From: Rhinopomastus cyanomelas
Taxonomy: Eukaryota > Chordata > Aves > Bucerotiformes > Rhinopomastidae
DNA length: 64,000 nt
Direction: 5' to 3'
Assembly (NCBI GenBank): GCA_013400115.1
Contig: VXBP01008530.1
Span: forward strand, 1-64,000
Under the pieces are notes generated by a model. The model made no database searches, was not told the origin of the DNA, and saw nothing but the letters and a program-made list of their open reading frames with translations. Both the position numbers and the translations under genes were made by a program. Positions 22,136 through 36,800 of the stretch are shown piece after piece; positions within the stretch are counted from its first letter, which is position 1; each line of letters starts with the position of its first letter.

Positions 22136-25100
22136 CAAACTCAGTCTATTTATTCATTTTGAAGACAGCCGTATGGATTCTGTGCAGCACCCTAAGTGCT
22201 TGAAGGCCTCAAGTAGCCCAGATTTGTGCCTAAAATGTTTTCAGTATCCATCATGAGACACCAGCAGCTGTAGTTTAGAGGAGCAGTGAGCATATGCCTT
22301 ATCATCACCGACTCCAGAAGAACACACCCTTGTGTCCTGATGCTCCTCTCAGCAGAAGCACATCCCAGGTGTCTTGCAGCAGGTCTTCACAGTGACTTCT
22401 TCCAAGGTGAGGATTGGCTTGTAGCAATCCAACCAAACAAGCAGCCTGGCACGCTCACCCAAAGAGTGCAAAGTGCAGGTTTGTTATGAGGGTGCAGACA
22501 TCGTGTTTTGTCTTTGTTTTATTCTTTAATCCCAGGTTGTGGAAGCAAAAAGAAAGGTAACAACAATAATTTCAGCAGATGGCACGCACAGAACTCGGGA
22601 CTCACTGGAATGCCAAATACTAGAAAGATACTAAGGGAGTAGCAATTCAGAGCTGGAGGCAAATAAACGTTAGCCTAACGCCTGCTCTTGGGCTAGATAA
22701 GGTCAAGGCAGCCCAAAATTCTAGACATGCTACACTGTTCCCTCTGCATTTTATTCTCTGGGTGCTAATCCCCAGCGAACGTGTCAGATCCTCAGATGCT
22801 CTGCAGATTAAGGAGAGTCTCTGCCTCGGGCTGGACCTGCAGTGACATCTCGTGGCCCCTGGTGGGGCAAGGTGCTGGCTGCCAGGCAGCACAGCCCTCT
22901 GACCCAAGCCTCCTACCAGTGCCCCTGGACCTCGGCACTGACCAGCACAAACCTTCCAGGACACTGATGTCCACCTGGAGTGTACGAATGAGGAGATGCT
23001 CCTGCAACACAACTTCACCTGCAGCACCGAGGGAAACATCCAAAATCATCCTTTTATGCACAGAATGAACAAATCATGAAAATGAGATTGTTGTACAGAG
23101 AGCCTGTGGAAGGACTGTGCTTGTCTGCACAGCCTGGGTGCTTTTAGCTCAAGACAGAGAGGAATCAACCTGCCTCTTCCTGCATTTGTGCCTGTCGGAG
23201 GCTCAAACGTGAGCAGGACGTGTTGTGCTTTGTAACTTCTTCTGTTATGACTCTCAAATAACTTCCCGATGAAAGTGAAAACCCACGCTTGATGCTGGCA
23301 TCTTAATAAAAGAAATTAAATCTGACATTTTGCTGTTGTCTGATTTCCCATCCCTGTGCATCACCGCACAATTTCACCGCCTACCCCTTTGTTTTCTCCA
23401 CACGTGAGTGTGTTCAGAGCAAATGCAATGCTTGGAGGAATATCTAGTTGGAGAAAGTTGTAATCAGCTTGGGTAGAAATCGGAGAGCTAATTTGCTTGA
23501 GAAGGGGAGAAGGGAGTAAAACTAAACAATTTATATCCTGTGAACTTAGGGCACCAAAAATTGCCTGGAAAAACTACAGCATGAGAAGAAAATGATTGAA
23601 AAATGTCCCTGGAAACATTTCTCCTGAGGTACTGCTCTGGAAACAGCAACAAAAAAAGGAAAAGATTCATTAGATGCTTTCTCTGTTCCTTTTAAAAAAA
23701 TTAGCTACAAGAAAAAACCTCCCAAAGTTTTCCCAGGGCAAAATAATAAGATACCCCATGTGAGTGATCAGATACATCAACATTTAGAGTCACGTTGGCA
23801 GGAACTGAATCACACCAGGAGAATGTGACACCTAAGAAGAAGCTGGGATTTGAAAGTCTCCTCCACACCAACTAATCCATCAAAATACTCAGTCCTGGGA
23901 AAAAGGAAATGTGGGGCACACTGATCAGCAGCTGGGGCACTGGGCTTAGGGAATACCTCGAGATCTCATCACCTTCTCTGTCTTCTAGTCCTTTTGCAGT
24001 GCCTGGCTCATAGCATAGAACAGCACCAGTCACCAGGCCAGCACCTCACTCTGCTGGGAGCTCTGCAGGATGGTGGTCCCAGTGAAGGCAAGGAAAGGTC
24101 ACAATTATGTTTTGCTGTCCTTCTCATACACCCCTCCAGTGCATCAGCTCAAGTTTATCAGGAGCACACCACCACAAGTGCCAGCACTAGCAGTTACCTT
24201 GATTTTTCTTGACTCTGTGCAGCTATCCTGACTTCCTTGAAGAGACCTGTGCAAGTTTCACAGCAGTTTACTGTCTAAGACACTGTGCAAATATAGTTAG
24301 GACACCTTCATGTATTTTTCCAGTGAATTTCAAGTACTCAAATGTGGTTTTTCTTCAAGTCCTTTGGCACTTCTTGAGAACAGGATAGTGTGATCTCCAC
24401 TCCAGTCATCTTCCAATTCATGCCACGTTTACAGAAACAAGGGAAAAACCAGCTGGAGAGACATCAAGAGCCTGTCCAGGACAGATGCCTGGCCCAAGGC
24501 AGGATTCACCTCTGGCTAACACATTTCATCAGATACATGCCTGATCACCAGGTGCATCCAAAAAGCCCCCTCAGTGATCATTCCCTATGCTCCATAGTCT
24601 TTCCTATTACATGGTTCCTCCCTACTGACTAAACTAAACCTTCTTTGATTCAATGCACTTTTATTTCCTGTTCTAGCCACAACATACACACAAGGCACTG
24701 AGAAGATGAAGGGAACAGATTGTTCTCTCTATGTTTGAAGACTTGTGTGTCCTCTCAGTATCCTGTAGGCAAACTGTCTCAAACTCTGTCCATCATCTTC
24801 TATTTCCCACTGTTGTGTATTTAATTCTCATGTCTTCTAGACTTCTGTTAAATCTCATTTCCCTCTTTGAACTGCTTCTGTTTTTTAACCCCAACAAGCA
24901 CAATATATAAAACTAGATATTTCAGCTGACACTTCTCAACAGTTTAACAGGAAGAGGTATTTTATGCCACATCTCTAATTTTTCTGTTCATTTTGGAGCA
25001 TCACTCTGTGGTTAGAATGGGTCACAAAACGAATGGCAGCCAACTACCTGTCCTTTTTTCTGCCAGGCTGGTCTTTATTTCCTCCTTCCTGTTTGCAAAG

Positions 25101-25244
25101 TCTGTCCATTCTCAATATCATGTTAAATCCTAATTCCACCCTGCAAACAGGACAGCAACCTCTCCTGCCTCAACATACAACACTATGTTTTCCCTGCTTT
25201 GTATCCTGACTGAAATAGATCCCAAAGAGGTCACAAAATCTCTC
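22136..25244. other. Non-coding stretch, nothing recognised
   Basis: This 3.1-kb stretch is the longest in the window without a recognised repeat. Open frames up to 130 codons occur near 22650-23070 on both strands but show no conserved motif. Confidence 0.5.
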
Positions 25245-25665
25245 TTCATAGAATCACAGAAAGTTAGGGGATGGAAGGGACCTCAAAAGATCATCTAGTC
25301 CAAGCCACCTCCTGCCAGAGCAGGACCACCTACAGTAGGTCGCATACGAGCACGTCCAGGAGGGTTTTGAATGTCTCCAGAGAAGGAGGCTCCACAACCT
25401 CTCTGTGCATCCTGTTCCAGTGCTCTGTCACCCTCATAGTGAACAAGTATTTTCTTATGTTTATGTAGAACCTCCTCTGCTCCAACTTGTGCCTGTTGGC
25501 CCCTTGTCCTATCCATATTTATGAACATTAACGAGGTGACCTCTCATTCTCCTCTTCTCCAAGAACCAGCTCCCTCAGCCTTTCCTCATAAGGAAGATGT
25601 TCCACTTCCTGGGCTCTTTCAAGCAGTTCCCTGTCCTTGAACTGAGAGGCCCAGAACGCAATGCT
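25245..25665 (-). mobile_element. CR1 LINE 3' part (ORF2 C-terminus and UTR)
   Basis: The tail CATAGAATCACAGAAAGTTAG at the left, CCAAGCCACCTCCTGCC, and the open codons EVEHLPYEERLRELVL on the minus strand show a CR1 3' part with a decayed ORF. Confidence 0.88.
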
Positions 25666-26094
25666 ATTCCAGATGTGAATATTCTTGTGCGTACTTTGCT
25701 TACCTTGCCATCCAACAATCACTGCTTATGCTCTTTTATTTCTTCTGTACTGCTCAAAAAACCCAAAACCCCAACCCAACCAAAAAACAAAGGCACACAG
25801 TTATTTGCTTGTTTGTTTTTCTTATAAAAACACACAATATTTTTACTGTAAGCACTGGTAAGAAGACATAAAACAGTGAAAGAGCAAACCATCTTCCCCA
25901 CAGGGACACGTACGCTTAGGGCATGTTTTCAGAGTTTGTGCTGTGAAAGCAATCTCTGCACCTAAAAGGAGATCTTACAGTTTAAAGACTGATTTGTAAT
26001 TGTATTTGAGACAGCCGTGTTGCTGTTTCTTAAGGAGAGCTCAAACACAACGCTATGAGGAAGACAGATAGGAAGACCTGCCCAATGCTTTAAG

Positions 26095-27618
26095 TACAAT
26101 TCCTTTTGTCTCTTTTTATTATTACACAAGGAGGAGCAGGATTTGAACCCATGTTGGAAACAGGTCCATGTTTAAGTCAGTGAAAAGAAGTGGTTGTGCC
26201 ACGTTGTTTAGCACTGCAGTTCCTCTTCTCTCCACTTTTAAGATCAGACTATGAAACCCTGGTCTGCTTCCTTCAGTGTCAGACCCTGAGCAACGCAGCA
26301 TCCCCTGACCAGATTCAGTACACCAAAGCCACTGATGCCTGCTGCTCTGACTCTACAAAGTGTTAAGGAATGAATTCTACATTCACTGATAAAAGTCACT
26401 GTAAGCTTTGGTAGAGTTCAATGAAAAAAGAACCCTGATTTCTCACTGAAGTAGAACAGAGGGAAATTAAAACCAACTCAAAACATGAATATAAAATTAC
26501 CTTCAAATTCAGGATACTACACGTCTTAGTTCAAGTCCTTCTGTCATCAGAAAAGGTTATTGATATGATCACAAATAGGAAGCCCACATTTTAAGGCCAT
26601 ATTTTCACCTCCATCATTTATACTTTTGGCTCCATTTTAAACAAACAGCAAGCTGGTGCAAGCACAATAAACTCAACCCACTCAGCCATGCTGGAGTCCC
26701 ACCAGTGCTAGTTCAGGCCCCAGTCACACCTAGATAAATACCACCTTCACTCACCTTGGCATAAATTCTTCACCATCAGAGGGAAGACAGACAACTGCCC
26801 AATTGTCAGTAGTTTCACAGGATCTTGCAAGTTACCCAGAAGAAAATTAGATGCTAACTTGGACCAGAAGTTGCCCTGGCTTTGTGGGCTACAATAGGAA
26901 TAGAAAAGAGTCTGGTCAGTTAAGAGTTTGTCCCAAACAGGAACACGTGTAAACATAGTAATAACTCACATAAGGTACCCTATAAGAGGGGAAAGAGCTC
27001 ATACAGAGCCAGAGAGAAACTCCAGGAGATCAGGGGGAATGACAGAACACGTTTAGCAATGGAAATGCTCATCAAAAGGACGTGACACCTGAAAGTAAGT
27101 GTAAATCATTGAAATAAACCTTTCAGAGTTCTAGTCAGTGAAACACTGAGAGTGTTTGGTCCAAGGAGACCCACATGAATCCTAAATACAAAAAGCTCTG
27201 ACAATGACGTGGGTAGTTAGCATTCTGTGAAAAAATACAACACCCAACCACAACGCTCCATGTACTGTGGCTGTGTTCACTTGGACATGGGAATTAATAT
27301 CTGGTAGGGTACAAAAAACTTTTGCTTCATGTGCTCTTGGAAAACAATCCAGAAGAGAGAAAGACTCTTAGACTCTGAATATTACATGTTACATTTTCAC
27401 TAACTCCTGTGTGCAAAGGAGCTGTGTGTATAGGGCCTCAGATTCTTTCCAGATAGCCAGCACCTCAAACCATACAACCCAACAACAAGCTGAGCTGCAA
27501 TTGTTTTGTGGCTGTAGTCATGACTCCACTTAAAGCTTTGAATCTCTTGATGAAACAAATTGGTCTCTCCCATTGCTGCTGAGGAGGAATGTTTTCTCCC
27601 CTCTAGGAATAGAGTACT
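26095..27618 (-). other. Probable ATP7B 3' untranslated region
   Basis: No coding pattern follows the stop codon. The first canonical AATAAA I found reading on from the stop lies at 26120-26115, giving a 3' UTR near 1.5 kb. That end is inferred from this hexamer only. Confidence 0.3.
26115..26120 (-). terminator. ATP7B: Candidate poly(A) signal for ATP7B
   Basis: A canonical AATAAA hexamer stands here on the minus strand, in an A/T-rich setting. No other AATAAA was noticed between the stop codon and this point. Confidence 0.25.
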
Positions 27619-27883
27619 TCAGATGTACAGCTCTTCATCTCTTCCATTCATGAGTAAGGACCATTTATCGCCTTCCTCCTCAACCAAACCATTATGTCTT
27701 GGCAGTTTGTCTGAAGTCAAGGACGAGAGCGACACTCGGCTAATCTGATCCCAAGAAGTTGGTCTGGATGAATCCCTCCTCCTGTCATCCATTCCAATAT
27801 GAACACTGATTTGGGAAGGAGTAAGTGGCTTCATGTGGCCTTGAGCTTGTGCTTCATAGCTTTCAGTGTCTGGCTTCTTATAA
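27619..27883 (-). CDS. ATP7B: ATP7B exon 21 (C-terminal tail and stop)
   Basis: The exon begins after CCACTTAG and completes a Cys codon, then YKKPDTESYEAQAQGHMKP, and ends GDKWSLLMNGRDEELYI with TGA at 27621-27619. The dileucine region used for retrieval is LLM here; mammals have LLL. Confidence 0.97.
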
Positions 27884-30800
27884 CTAAGTGGAGAAAAAGA
27901 CATTTAGTACCGAGAGGTCAATGAGTAGAAGCATTTTTGGCATTGGGACAAATCCAAAACCTGTGATAACCTCAATGTTACCTGCACTGTTAATGGCTGA
28001 GAGAACAGGTCACACATGACTAAGACATTTCACTAGTGGAAGAGACAGAGTCTTAAAATGAGATGTATTTAAAAAATCCTGTAAGTTTGCTGATTTATAA
28101 GAAAGTTCATAGTAGGCAATTGCAGGTGAATGGACTTGACCCAAAACCTGCTCCCTCATTCAATATATTCTAGGATTAAAAAAAACCCAGCAGTGGCAAG
28201 CATAGAGGGTGTTTGTCACATGTGTGTACTGTTATGCTTTTTGGAACATGAAGTCCTGTTCAGCTGACACAAAGCTTCAAGACAGATTCCTGTTGCACAG
28301 TGTAGACTGTTAAAACAGCTCTGTAACTCTGAAGCCCATTATGTTTTTGGGGGGTTATCAATATCTAACCACAACGGTGTCTGATAATCAGCGTAGTCAA
28401 TATAAGATCAAAAGAATCAGGGAAATAGAGGAATCATTTCTAGAAATGTATGATCCTTTGGGTATTCATGCAGGAAAATTTAGGATGAAAATCCTGCAGT
28501 GGTAGGGCTGCTTCTGCAAACAGACATGAGCACAGCTGCAGCTTTTCCTCTAGAGTCTGGTCTCATTTGCAGAAACATGATGCAGTAATGGATTTCCTAT
28601 ATTAGTTCACGCTATACTGTGCAATACTATGTGCTGCAGAAGACCCCAGCTACAAGAGAAACATGGGAAGGCTTGGACCAACTTCAGACACCACAGAAAG
28701 TCTTATACTTCAAATATGTTTGCTCACAATGGTGTTGGGAGCATTAGCTGTAACTGCACACAAAAAGAGCACCCAAAAATACAGCCTAAAAGAACTAATA
28801 GAATTTTAGAAAGTCTTGTAACTGTTCAGAAATCCGTTCACTTCCAAAAAAAATAGAACAAGACACTTTTTCTCTAGCAAAGTGCAAAAGATATACTTCT
28901 GCTCTGGTTTTCTCTGGCTATATTAGAGAGACAAACAAATAAACGAGGTACAAATCTTCTAAAAACTTCTACTGCTACATTATGGAGAATGATGATCCTG
29001 CTCTGGCCGGGGAATTGGACTGGATGATCTTTCAAGGTCCCTTCCAATCCCCAGTGCTCTGTGACTCTGTAATTTCCTAATGAAAGGTTTGTTCACGTGA
29101 TGCTCACAGTGATGCCAGTGCTGATTGTTACCTCACTCAGTATTGACCTAGATGTCTAACACAAGTACCCAGGTGGCATTCAGTCACACTTGTGGCTGCT
29201 GATTAAAGCATGCTCAGCCCTATCTTAGCCCAGATGTGTTCAAAAGAGCGACATCTGTCTCTCTGGGAGATAAGCATTGGGTAGAACTACCCCAAGCTGT
29301 CAGGTGCTTTCAGGTGTGCAAAGCCCACAGTAACATCTCACTCAAGCCCCAGCAGCAGCGCTGCCTGTGGTTTACCAATAGATCAGTGTAAGACAACTTG
29401 CCATTTCAGCTGCAGGGAAGACAGCACAACAGACACAGAAGAAGCTGCCATTGCAGCAGATCCCATCCACGGCTGAAGCACGAGACCAACAGGCATGAAC
29501 ACCCCTAGCAAAAAGACGCACGGACATTAGCCAGAGCCACCTGCTCCAACACAGAACTGATCAGCAGTTCTACAACACAGCTTGCTGAGACATCCCTAAG
29601 CACAACTAGGCTGATGTATATTTATTCTCTTATTTTTAGATATGTCCTTTCTATTTCAAAGGACGACCTTTGCACCGATTCTGATACAAGACTGCAGTCA
29701 CGAGGTGAGACAGTTTGTCCCTTCCAGGAGTTACCCACATACGGAACAAAGCAAAAGCAACAGAAAGAAAAGTCCAGGCAAAGGAAGAAGTTACTTGTGA
29801 AAACAAAGAGGAATGTTAGAAGTCAGTTTCAAGAAGGAATTTGGAACATGAAAAGATGTGACAGGAGCAGAGAGAATGCACATAGTTGGAGAGAAAACAT
29901 GTGATTCAGAGTGAACAAACGAGAGAGTCCCCAGATACAGACTTTTCTTTGATTAGAGCTGGGCTTAAATATACAGAAACTAGCCCCCAAGTACTGCTAC
30001 CTGAAATAAGAGCATGGTTTTCATTTCATCACGTAAGAATTTGTTCCTATTTAAAATTTGGGGAACAAAGAATTTTTGCTACAACCCAAAAAAATTAATT
30101 TGCCCATGTTCTGCCAAAATCTGAAAACTCTAGAAATACTTCTTTGGTCCCTTGAGCAAAGCTCAGCTGTGCTGCCATCTTCAACGAGCCAAACTCTGGC
30201 AGTTACATACCTGCTGCTATGGGTATTCCAAGTAGATTATAAATTAAGGCAAGAATCAGATTTATTCGGATTCTTCTAACTGTTCTCTTTGATAAGTGAA
30301 TACTGGCAACTACGTCCAACAAGTCGTTCTGCAAGACAGGAGAGCATTCAAAGTTTATCACATACAGAAGGCCAAACCAAAAAGAAGAGTGTCAGCGATG
30401 AAAGAAGACAAGTCAAAACTGCAGTGCTCACACGGATAAGAACAACATCTGCTGCTTCAATGGCAACATCAGTGCCCGTTCCAATTGCAATTCCAACATC
30501 AGCCCTGGCTAGTGCAGGGGAATCATTGACTCCATCACCAACCATCGCAACCTTCCTCCTTCCATTTTGGAGCTCCTGGACTTTTGCAACCTTGTGAGAA
30601 GGAAGAACTTCAGCAAAGACTTTTTTGATCCCAACCTACACACAAAGAAACAAACACATGCAGTTGGTGATATGCTTCAAGCTTAATGAAAGAGCCATTT
30701 GCTGTTCTGGGTGAAGGGGAAACAAAGAAAGATCAACCCCAGTGGTTCCAGTGGAGGCAACACTTGCAATCTACACAGAAAGCTGAAGAGCAACGTGCCT

Positions 30801-33800
30801 TTGACATGAGAAAGGTACTGGTTACAGCCCACTCCATCTTCACTCCAGAGATGCTGGCAAACTGCCCTTAGCATCATGTCCACGGGCTTCTGGTGTCCCA
30901 TTGCCCTGGCAATAAAGGTTTGATGACTAAAAGAACTGCTTTTCAGCTTGATGCACCAGTAAAGGTTTCAATAAAACACAACACAGGAACCACGTATGAC
31001 CATGCAGTTACGCCAAGGAAAACAGAAATGCCAAGTGTCTGCGAGTCTCCGGGAAACTATCAAAATAAAGCAGTTTCATAGAATCATCAGGAATTGGAAG
31101 GGACCTCGAAAGATCATCTAGTCCAATCCCCTTGCCAGAGCAGGATCACCCAGACCAAGTCACACAGGAACGTATCCAGGCGGGTTTTACACCTCTCCAG
31201 AGAAGGAGACTCCACAACCCCCCCTGGGCAGCCTGTTCCAGTGCTCTGTCCCAGTTTGCTGGCTAAACACTTGCACCTATCCACACTTCAACTAATCTGG
31301 AGTTGGTACTGGTGGCTTTTGCCCTGTGGTTGAAAAACAGGTGGGTGAGCTGAAGACGACAGAGATAATGCCCCAGATTTGTCTGTCTCACTGGGCAGAG
31401 ATCAGCTTTTCACTGCAGAGTGTAGAAACCTTCTTTCAACCTTTCAAAAAGTAATTATTAGAAAAGTCTTTAGGACTGGCTTAGCATTTTTTCATTAGAA
31501 AGGAAGTAAATGACAAAAATTCATGGAAAATATAGGGTGGTATGGACTAAGCTTGTTTGAAAACTTCACTTGAGTGCCTGGAACCATAAGTTGAAGTCTG
31601 TTTCTGAGACTTCCCCTAACAAAGAAAGGGTGGGGAGGGAGTGCTTTACCACAGCTGAACATGAAAGCAAAATCATGAATCAATATAAAAGGATTAAAGC
31701 ATCACGCTGAGAAACAAAAGGGAGCTCACACCACATGAGAATGTGCATACCACAGTGCTGACAGAGCTAGCTGTGTGGTGGGAAGCAACATGGCACACAG
31801 TGAATTAGAGTTAGACCTATGCAAAGGGAAAGAGGGAAATGAAGATGGAGAGGGTGGAAACGTAGCAAGGTGGGGTAAGAATTTAGCTTTGTCTTTGGAC
31901 TAACATTTATAGACTGAGGTCAAGGAAATGTTGTATAAATCCAGTCTGTATAAAGCCAATCTGCTACGCTTCTTAACAATAACCCTTACTGTTAGTAAGT
32001 TACCCTTAAAGACAATTACAACCCCCTATTTTCCTTGTTGGGAACAGGACTGGACCATAAAGGAACTTGTGTTCATCACTAGCCAACACAACTGCCCTTC
32101 AGTAATGGTAAGCAGGAGGCTTCAGTCCAGGAGAGGACTCATTACTGCAAGAAACTCTGGAGAAGTACTGACTACCTCTCTTCAGTGGGACCTTAATGCT
32201 TTTACTGTGCCATAGGACCTGAGCTGATCTCCAGCTCAGTGCAATGAAAGTGAGCCTTGATCAAATGCACTCATGAAAACTCAGTTTCTGCTCCAAATTC
32301 AGAGTTTTAGAGCCACATGATGTTGGGGTTTTTTAAATGCAAAGAGAGAGGTACCTGAGTAGCAATGGCTTTGGCAGTCTTTCTGTTGTCCCCCGTTATC
32401 AGCACCACATCTATTCCCATGTTTTTCAGCGTGTGGATGGCAAGGGCTGCCTCCTGCTTGACCGTGTCTGCTATGGCAATCATTCCACGCAGCACACCTG
32501 CACGGAGGAACGGCCTCTGTTAGAGAGAGCTGTGGGAGGCAAAGCGGCAGCAAGACACAGGACTTCTCTCCAGGGCTCTGTGGCTGCCTGATAACATGTT
32601 CCAGGCAATATTGACACTCATCAGCCTAAAAGACACTCTAAGTTTTCTAAGTTATGGTCTCTTTCTCATGCACACACACTTCCCCCCTCCCTATATCTGT
32701 TTCAGACTGAACAACAAAATCCTTTGATATTTAGAGACCAAGGAGGAAGTGGAGAAGCCGGGGTGGGGGGTCAGTTTTCAAACATGCCTCACTCCAAGAT
32801 TTTGTGATGCAGACAAATATGATGGTGAGCCAGAGAAAGCTTTGGTATTCATGCCCAGGACAGATATTGAAGCTGGTCCTCTGGGAAGATGCATGCAGAG
32901 TATCTGGTTTCATATCCCCTAATATGTCAGACTTGAATCTCTATTATAATTAATTACTTTTGTACATAATTGCATTCCTTTCAAAAATATGGACTTAAGT
33001 AGGTTTTGCACCCCAGTATCTATATTGGCTATCACTATCAGCACTTGATTTTTCGGATCACTGATGGAGCCCAGGCTGAGACACGCAAATGCCTTTCGAA
33101 ATTGCTGTCTAGGAGCACCAAGAATATTTATTCTGCAATTGAATCAGAGGCCTCGTTTCAAGATCACAGATGCACTGACAATCTATCACTGTCATAGCAG
33201 CTTCTCATATAAAGGTATTGTCTGAGATCGCTTTCTGCGTAGCACAGAACAGAACCCCCCAGGCAAAACTCATTTAGTTTAATCTATTGTACTTGAATGA
33301 TCTAGTGAATCATCATGTTTTTTTCATGAAATAATTTTAAATCAGGTTGGCCTGTGGTCTTTAAGTCATGTAGTCAGGATGGAACATCTCTCTGCACTGG
33401 TACTGCATCCATCCTAGAAAACTAGGAGGTTCAGAAATAATAAATTAAAAACTACCCAGAGACACTGCTCTGAGGTAAAACCTTCTTGTAAAAACATCTT
33501 GATTCTTTGAAGTTCACAAGCAGTTCTGCACTAAAAGATTACTAATTTCTTGACACTAAGCCACTGATCAACTGCCTCAGGATGTGGTTTTATCCATTTC
33601 AAGGTAGGATCAATGGATATTTATTAATTATATTGACTGCCTATGTGCTAAAGAACAGTATTTACCATCTATAGCCACTAGTATGGCAGTCTGTCCTTTG
33701 GTTTCATGGTCTGTCATTGCATCGTTTACATCATTTGCGATACACAAGCCATTGCGTCGCATCCACTCACGATTTCCAATCAACACCGAGTATGTGTGAG

Positions 33801-36800
33801 GAGCTGATGGACCTTGGAGCACAGACACGAAAAGAGATGAGTAACTCAAAAGTAGTGAGCATAAGCCAGAGATGTTTGAGGATGAGCCAGGCTGCATTAG
33901 CTATAGAAAGACATTCCGAAGAAGTTTTCATTTGTGTGTGTGTCTTCCAGACTGGCAACGATCACACCCAAGGCACAAACAGGATTAGTCTTGTTGAAGT
34001 GCTGCTGTCATGGCCAAGTACATGGGCACTACCCGAAGACAGCCTCGTAAAACTATTTTCCTTCACAACTCTTTTTGTGCCTGTTTATACACAGAACTGC
34101 ATCGTGAGCTTAATGGAAGTATTTGACTATTTGCCTTTGCCAGCTGGCATTGTTCTTCTGAATAAATGCAGTACGCACACTTCTTCAGTGCCATGCTGCT
34201 TTGTTCTCACGACTAACGACTTCTCTCACATATAAAGGCTAGTCCTGGCAAGAAAAAAAACTAGTTTCATCCTAAAAAACAATGAAACAGTGTGTAGAGT
34301 ACTTCATTAATTCAATCCAACTTCACAAAAGCAGGTTAGAAAATATTACATTAATGCCATTCACAATGTTCTTATTGTTAAAGCTCTTATTTTATTTAGT
34401 TCTTCCAATAGCTTTCTCAAAAAGGTAATGAGAGACCTCTTCTGAAGAGAACTGATGAGCTCCTTAAAGTATTCAGTAATTCTTTGTCCCTCCTTAATGT
34501 ATTCAGTAATCCTTTCTCCTCTACACTACAAAAGAGCAAAGTGGCTTCCACAGAGCCTGAAATATAAAACAAATGCATTGGCCTAATCCAAAGCATCAGG
34601 CTCTGGAGCTATAACATGCATCTGGTGCATCTGCTGATCAGATTTATGTTTTCAAAATGAAGTGCCTGGACAGATACATGAACAGGAAAAAACCCACATC
34701 CTATTGAAATGAAAGGGTAAGATACAAAAAGGTGCATTAGGGCAATATGTGTTAATGGCAACTGGTCCAAATGGGAAGATAATGCTAAGTAGCAAGTTCT
34801 AGTGGACCATCCTTCTGTCCAAAAGGCACATTACTGGGTATGACTTATTGGCTAGGTATTGTATGAACATTCTGAGTACCCATCACAGTAGTATCCACAT
34901 TCTTATTTGGGTTTTTGAATTACAGAGAGATCATAGAATCATAGAATCATTGAATCATTACGGATTGGAAGGGACCTCGAAAGATCATCTAGTCCAATCC
35001 GCCTGCAACAGCAGGATCACCTAAACCACGAGAAGGAGAAAGACAATGCCTAAATCTTTGTTAACTAACATTTTTGTTCCTCACATTGTCTGCCTCCTGC
35101 CGTAAATCTACCATTCCCATTTTTCCTGGTCCAACAGGATTGTTTACAGTGGTCATCACTGTGGATTCATATTATGACTGGCAGTCACTCTGGGGGCACA
35201 CGTACCATGTGATTCTGAGAGAGTGATTAGCATGTCATCTCCCAGAGGAGCATTGCTGTCTCCACTCCTGTTAGTGTCTATCGTATCAAGACCTTCCTCA
35301 TCCATGCCTGCGATGGCCTCAACACCTCCAACTTTGCAGCTGATGCCACAGCCTGGGACTGCCTGGAAGTCGGTGCAGTATCCTAGGCTCTGAGTGCCAA
35401 GCTCCTGTGTATAAAACCAGAATTCATGATCAGTATGTGCTCTCTACATGGGGTACAATAGATAACTCCTGCTGGAAAAGAGGCTTCATTCTTCCTCTTG
35501 ACAACGAACAACCAACTGAAAAGCAATATGATGCAACAGCAGCACCAAAACATAAATCAGCATGTCCTGGACATACTGTGCTTTAGAGTTTTAGAAAGTG
35601 GCAAGCTTACACATCACATCCAGGTCTCAGGCCTCCTACCAGCAAACCACAAAGAACAGCTTTTCATGGTAGTTTAAGAAAGAAGCAGTTACATTAGTGG
35701 TTCATGATCACAGCCAAGATTAAGCACTAAAGAGAAATACTCCAATAAGCCATAGAGTTTCTGAAAGGATGCAACTTGTAATCAACCTCACAAACAACAG
35801 TCCGTGGGGGGGGTCAGACTTTTCATACATACACATAAAAGTACAGTGAAAAGCTGTGTCAAGTTCCTGGAGAGACCTGACTGGATGAGAAGGAAACAGT
35901 GTCTTTCTGTTGAATTCAAGAAAGAAGCTAGTGAGTACCTTCAAGATGAAAAAAGACATTAGGAACCTATGAGTTACCCAAAAAATGGGGGGAAATATTT
36001 AATTTATGTATCTCTGGAAGGTGGAATTGAATGTAGCTTGCAGTGACCTTTTCACAGTACAAGGATGATAAGGCAGGTGGTAAGAATATTAACAAGCACT
36101 ATAGCATTGTGATTCGTATATGCCCCAATCCAGTAACAGCTGATACCTGGGGTGACTACAGCACAGTCAGGTAATAAGACAAAGGTGAAAATAGAATATC
36201 TAAAATATGAGAAAGGCAATTTAATCACTACCCATACTCTCCTTCCTTCTACCTTTGTAGGCTAACCTCTAAACTTTACCCTTGAAAGGTCTATCACTAA
36301 TAAGTTTGATATATTCTTGTCATTTGATTTTTCTATAAATCAATTAATGTTTTGTCTTAGCAGAAAAAAAACCAGGTTTTTTTTGAACCAGGCTTCCTGC
36401 TTAGGTTATTATTTGTGTTTTCAATCTTCCTGAAACATTTGAGGAACACATACAGTATATAAGTTACTTCTGAGGATATGCAAAAGCTGCACAGATGTGA
36501 GTAATCTATTGTGAAACTCACAAATATAACAGGTTAATAGTCAGGTTCTAAAGCTTTTTGCCTAATCTATTTAAATAAGCAAGTGATTAATAGAAATGTG
36601 TCAGTTCTAGGGTTAAAGGGAGAACCCCCACAGGTCAGATTCCTTTTCATAGAATTTTAGAATAAGAGAGATCAGGTGACTGCAATAAAATGCTACAACT
36701 TTAATGGGGAAAAAGAAGAAGGATAATGAGAGGAAAGAGGGTACAAGAAGAGTAAGAAATAATGCACAAAAAGCCCCCCAAACATACAACTAGAGCTGGA

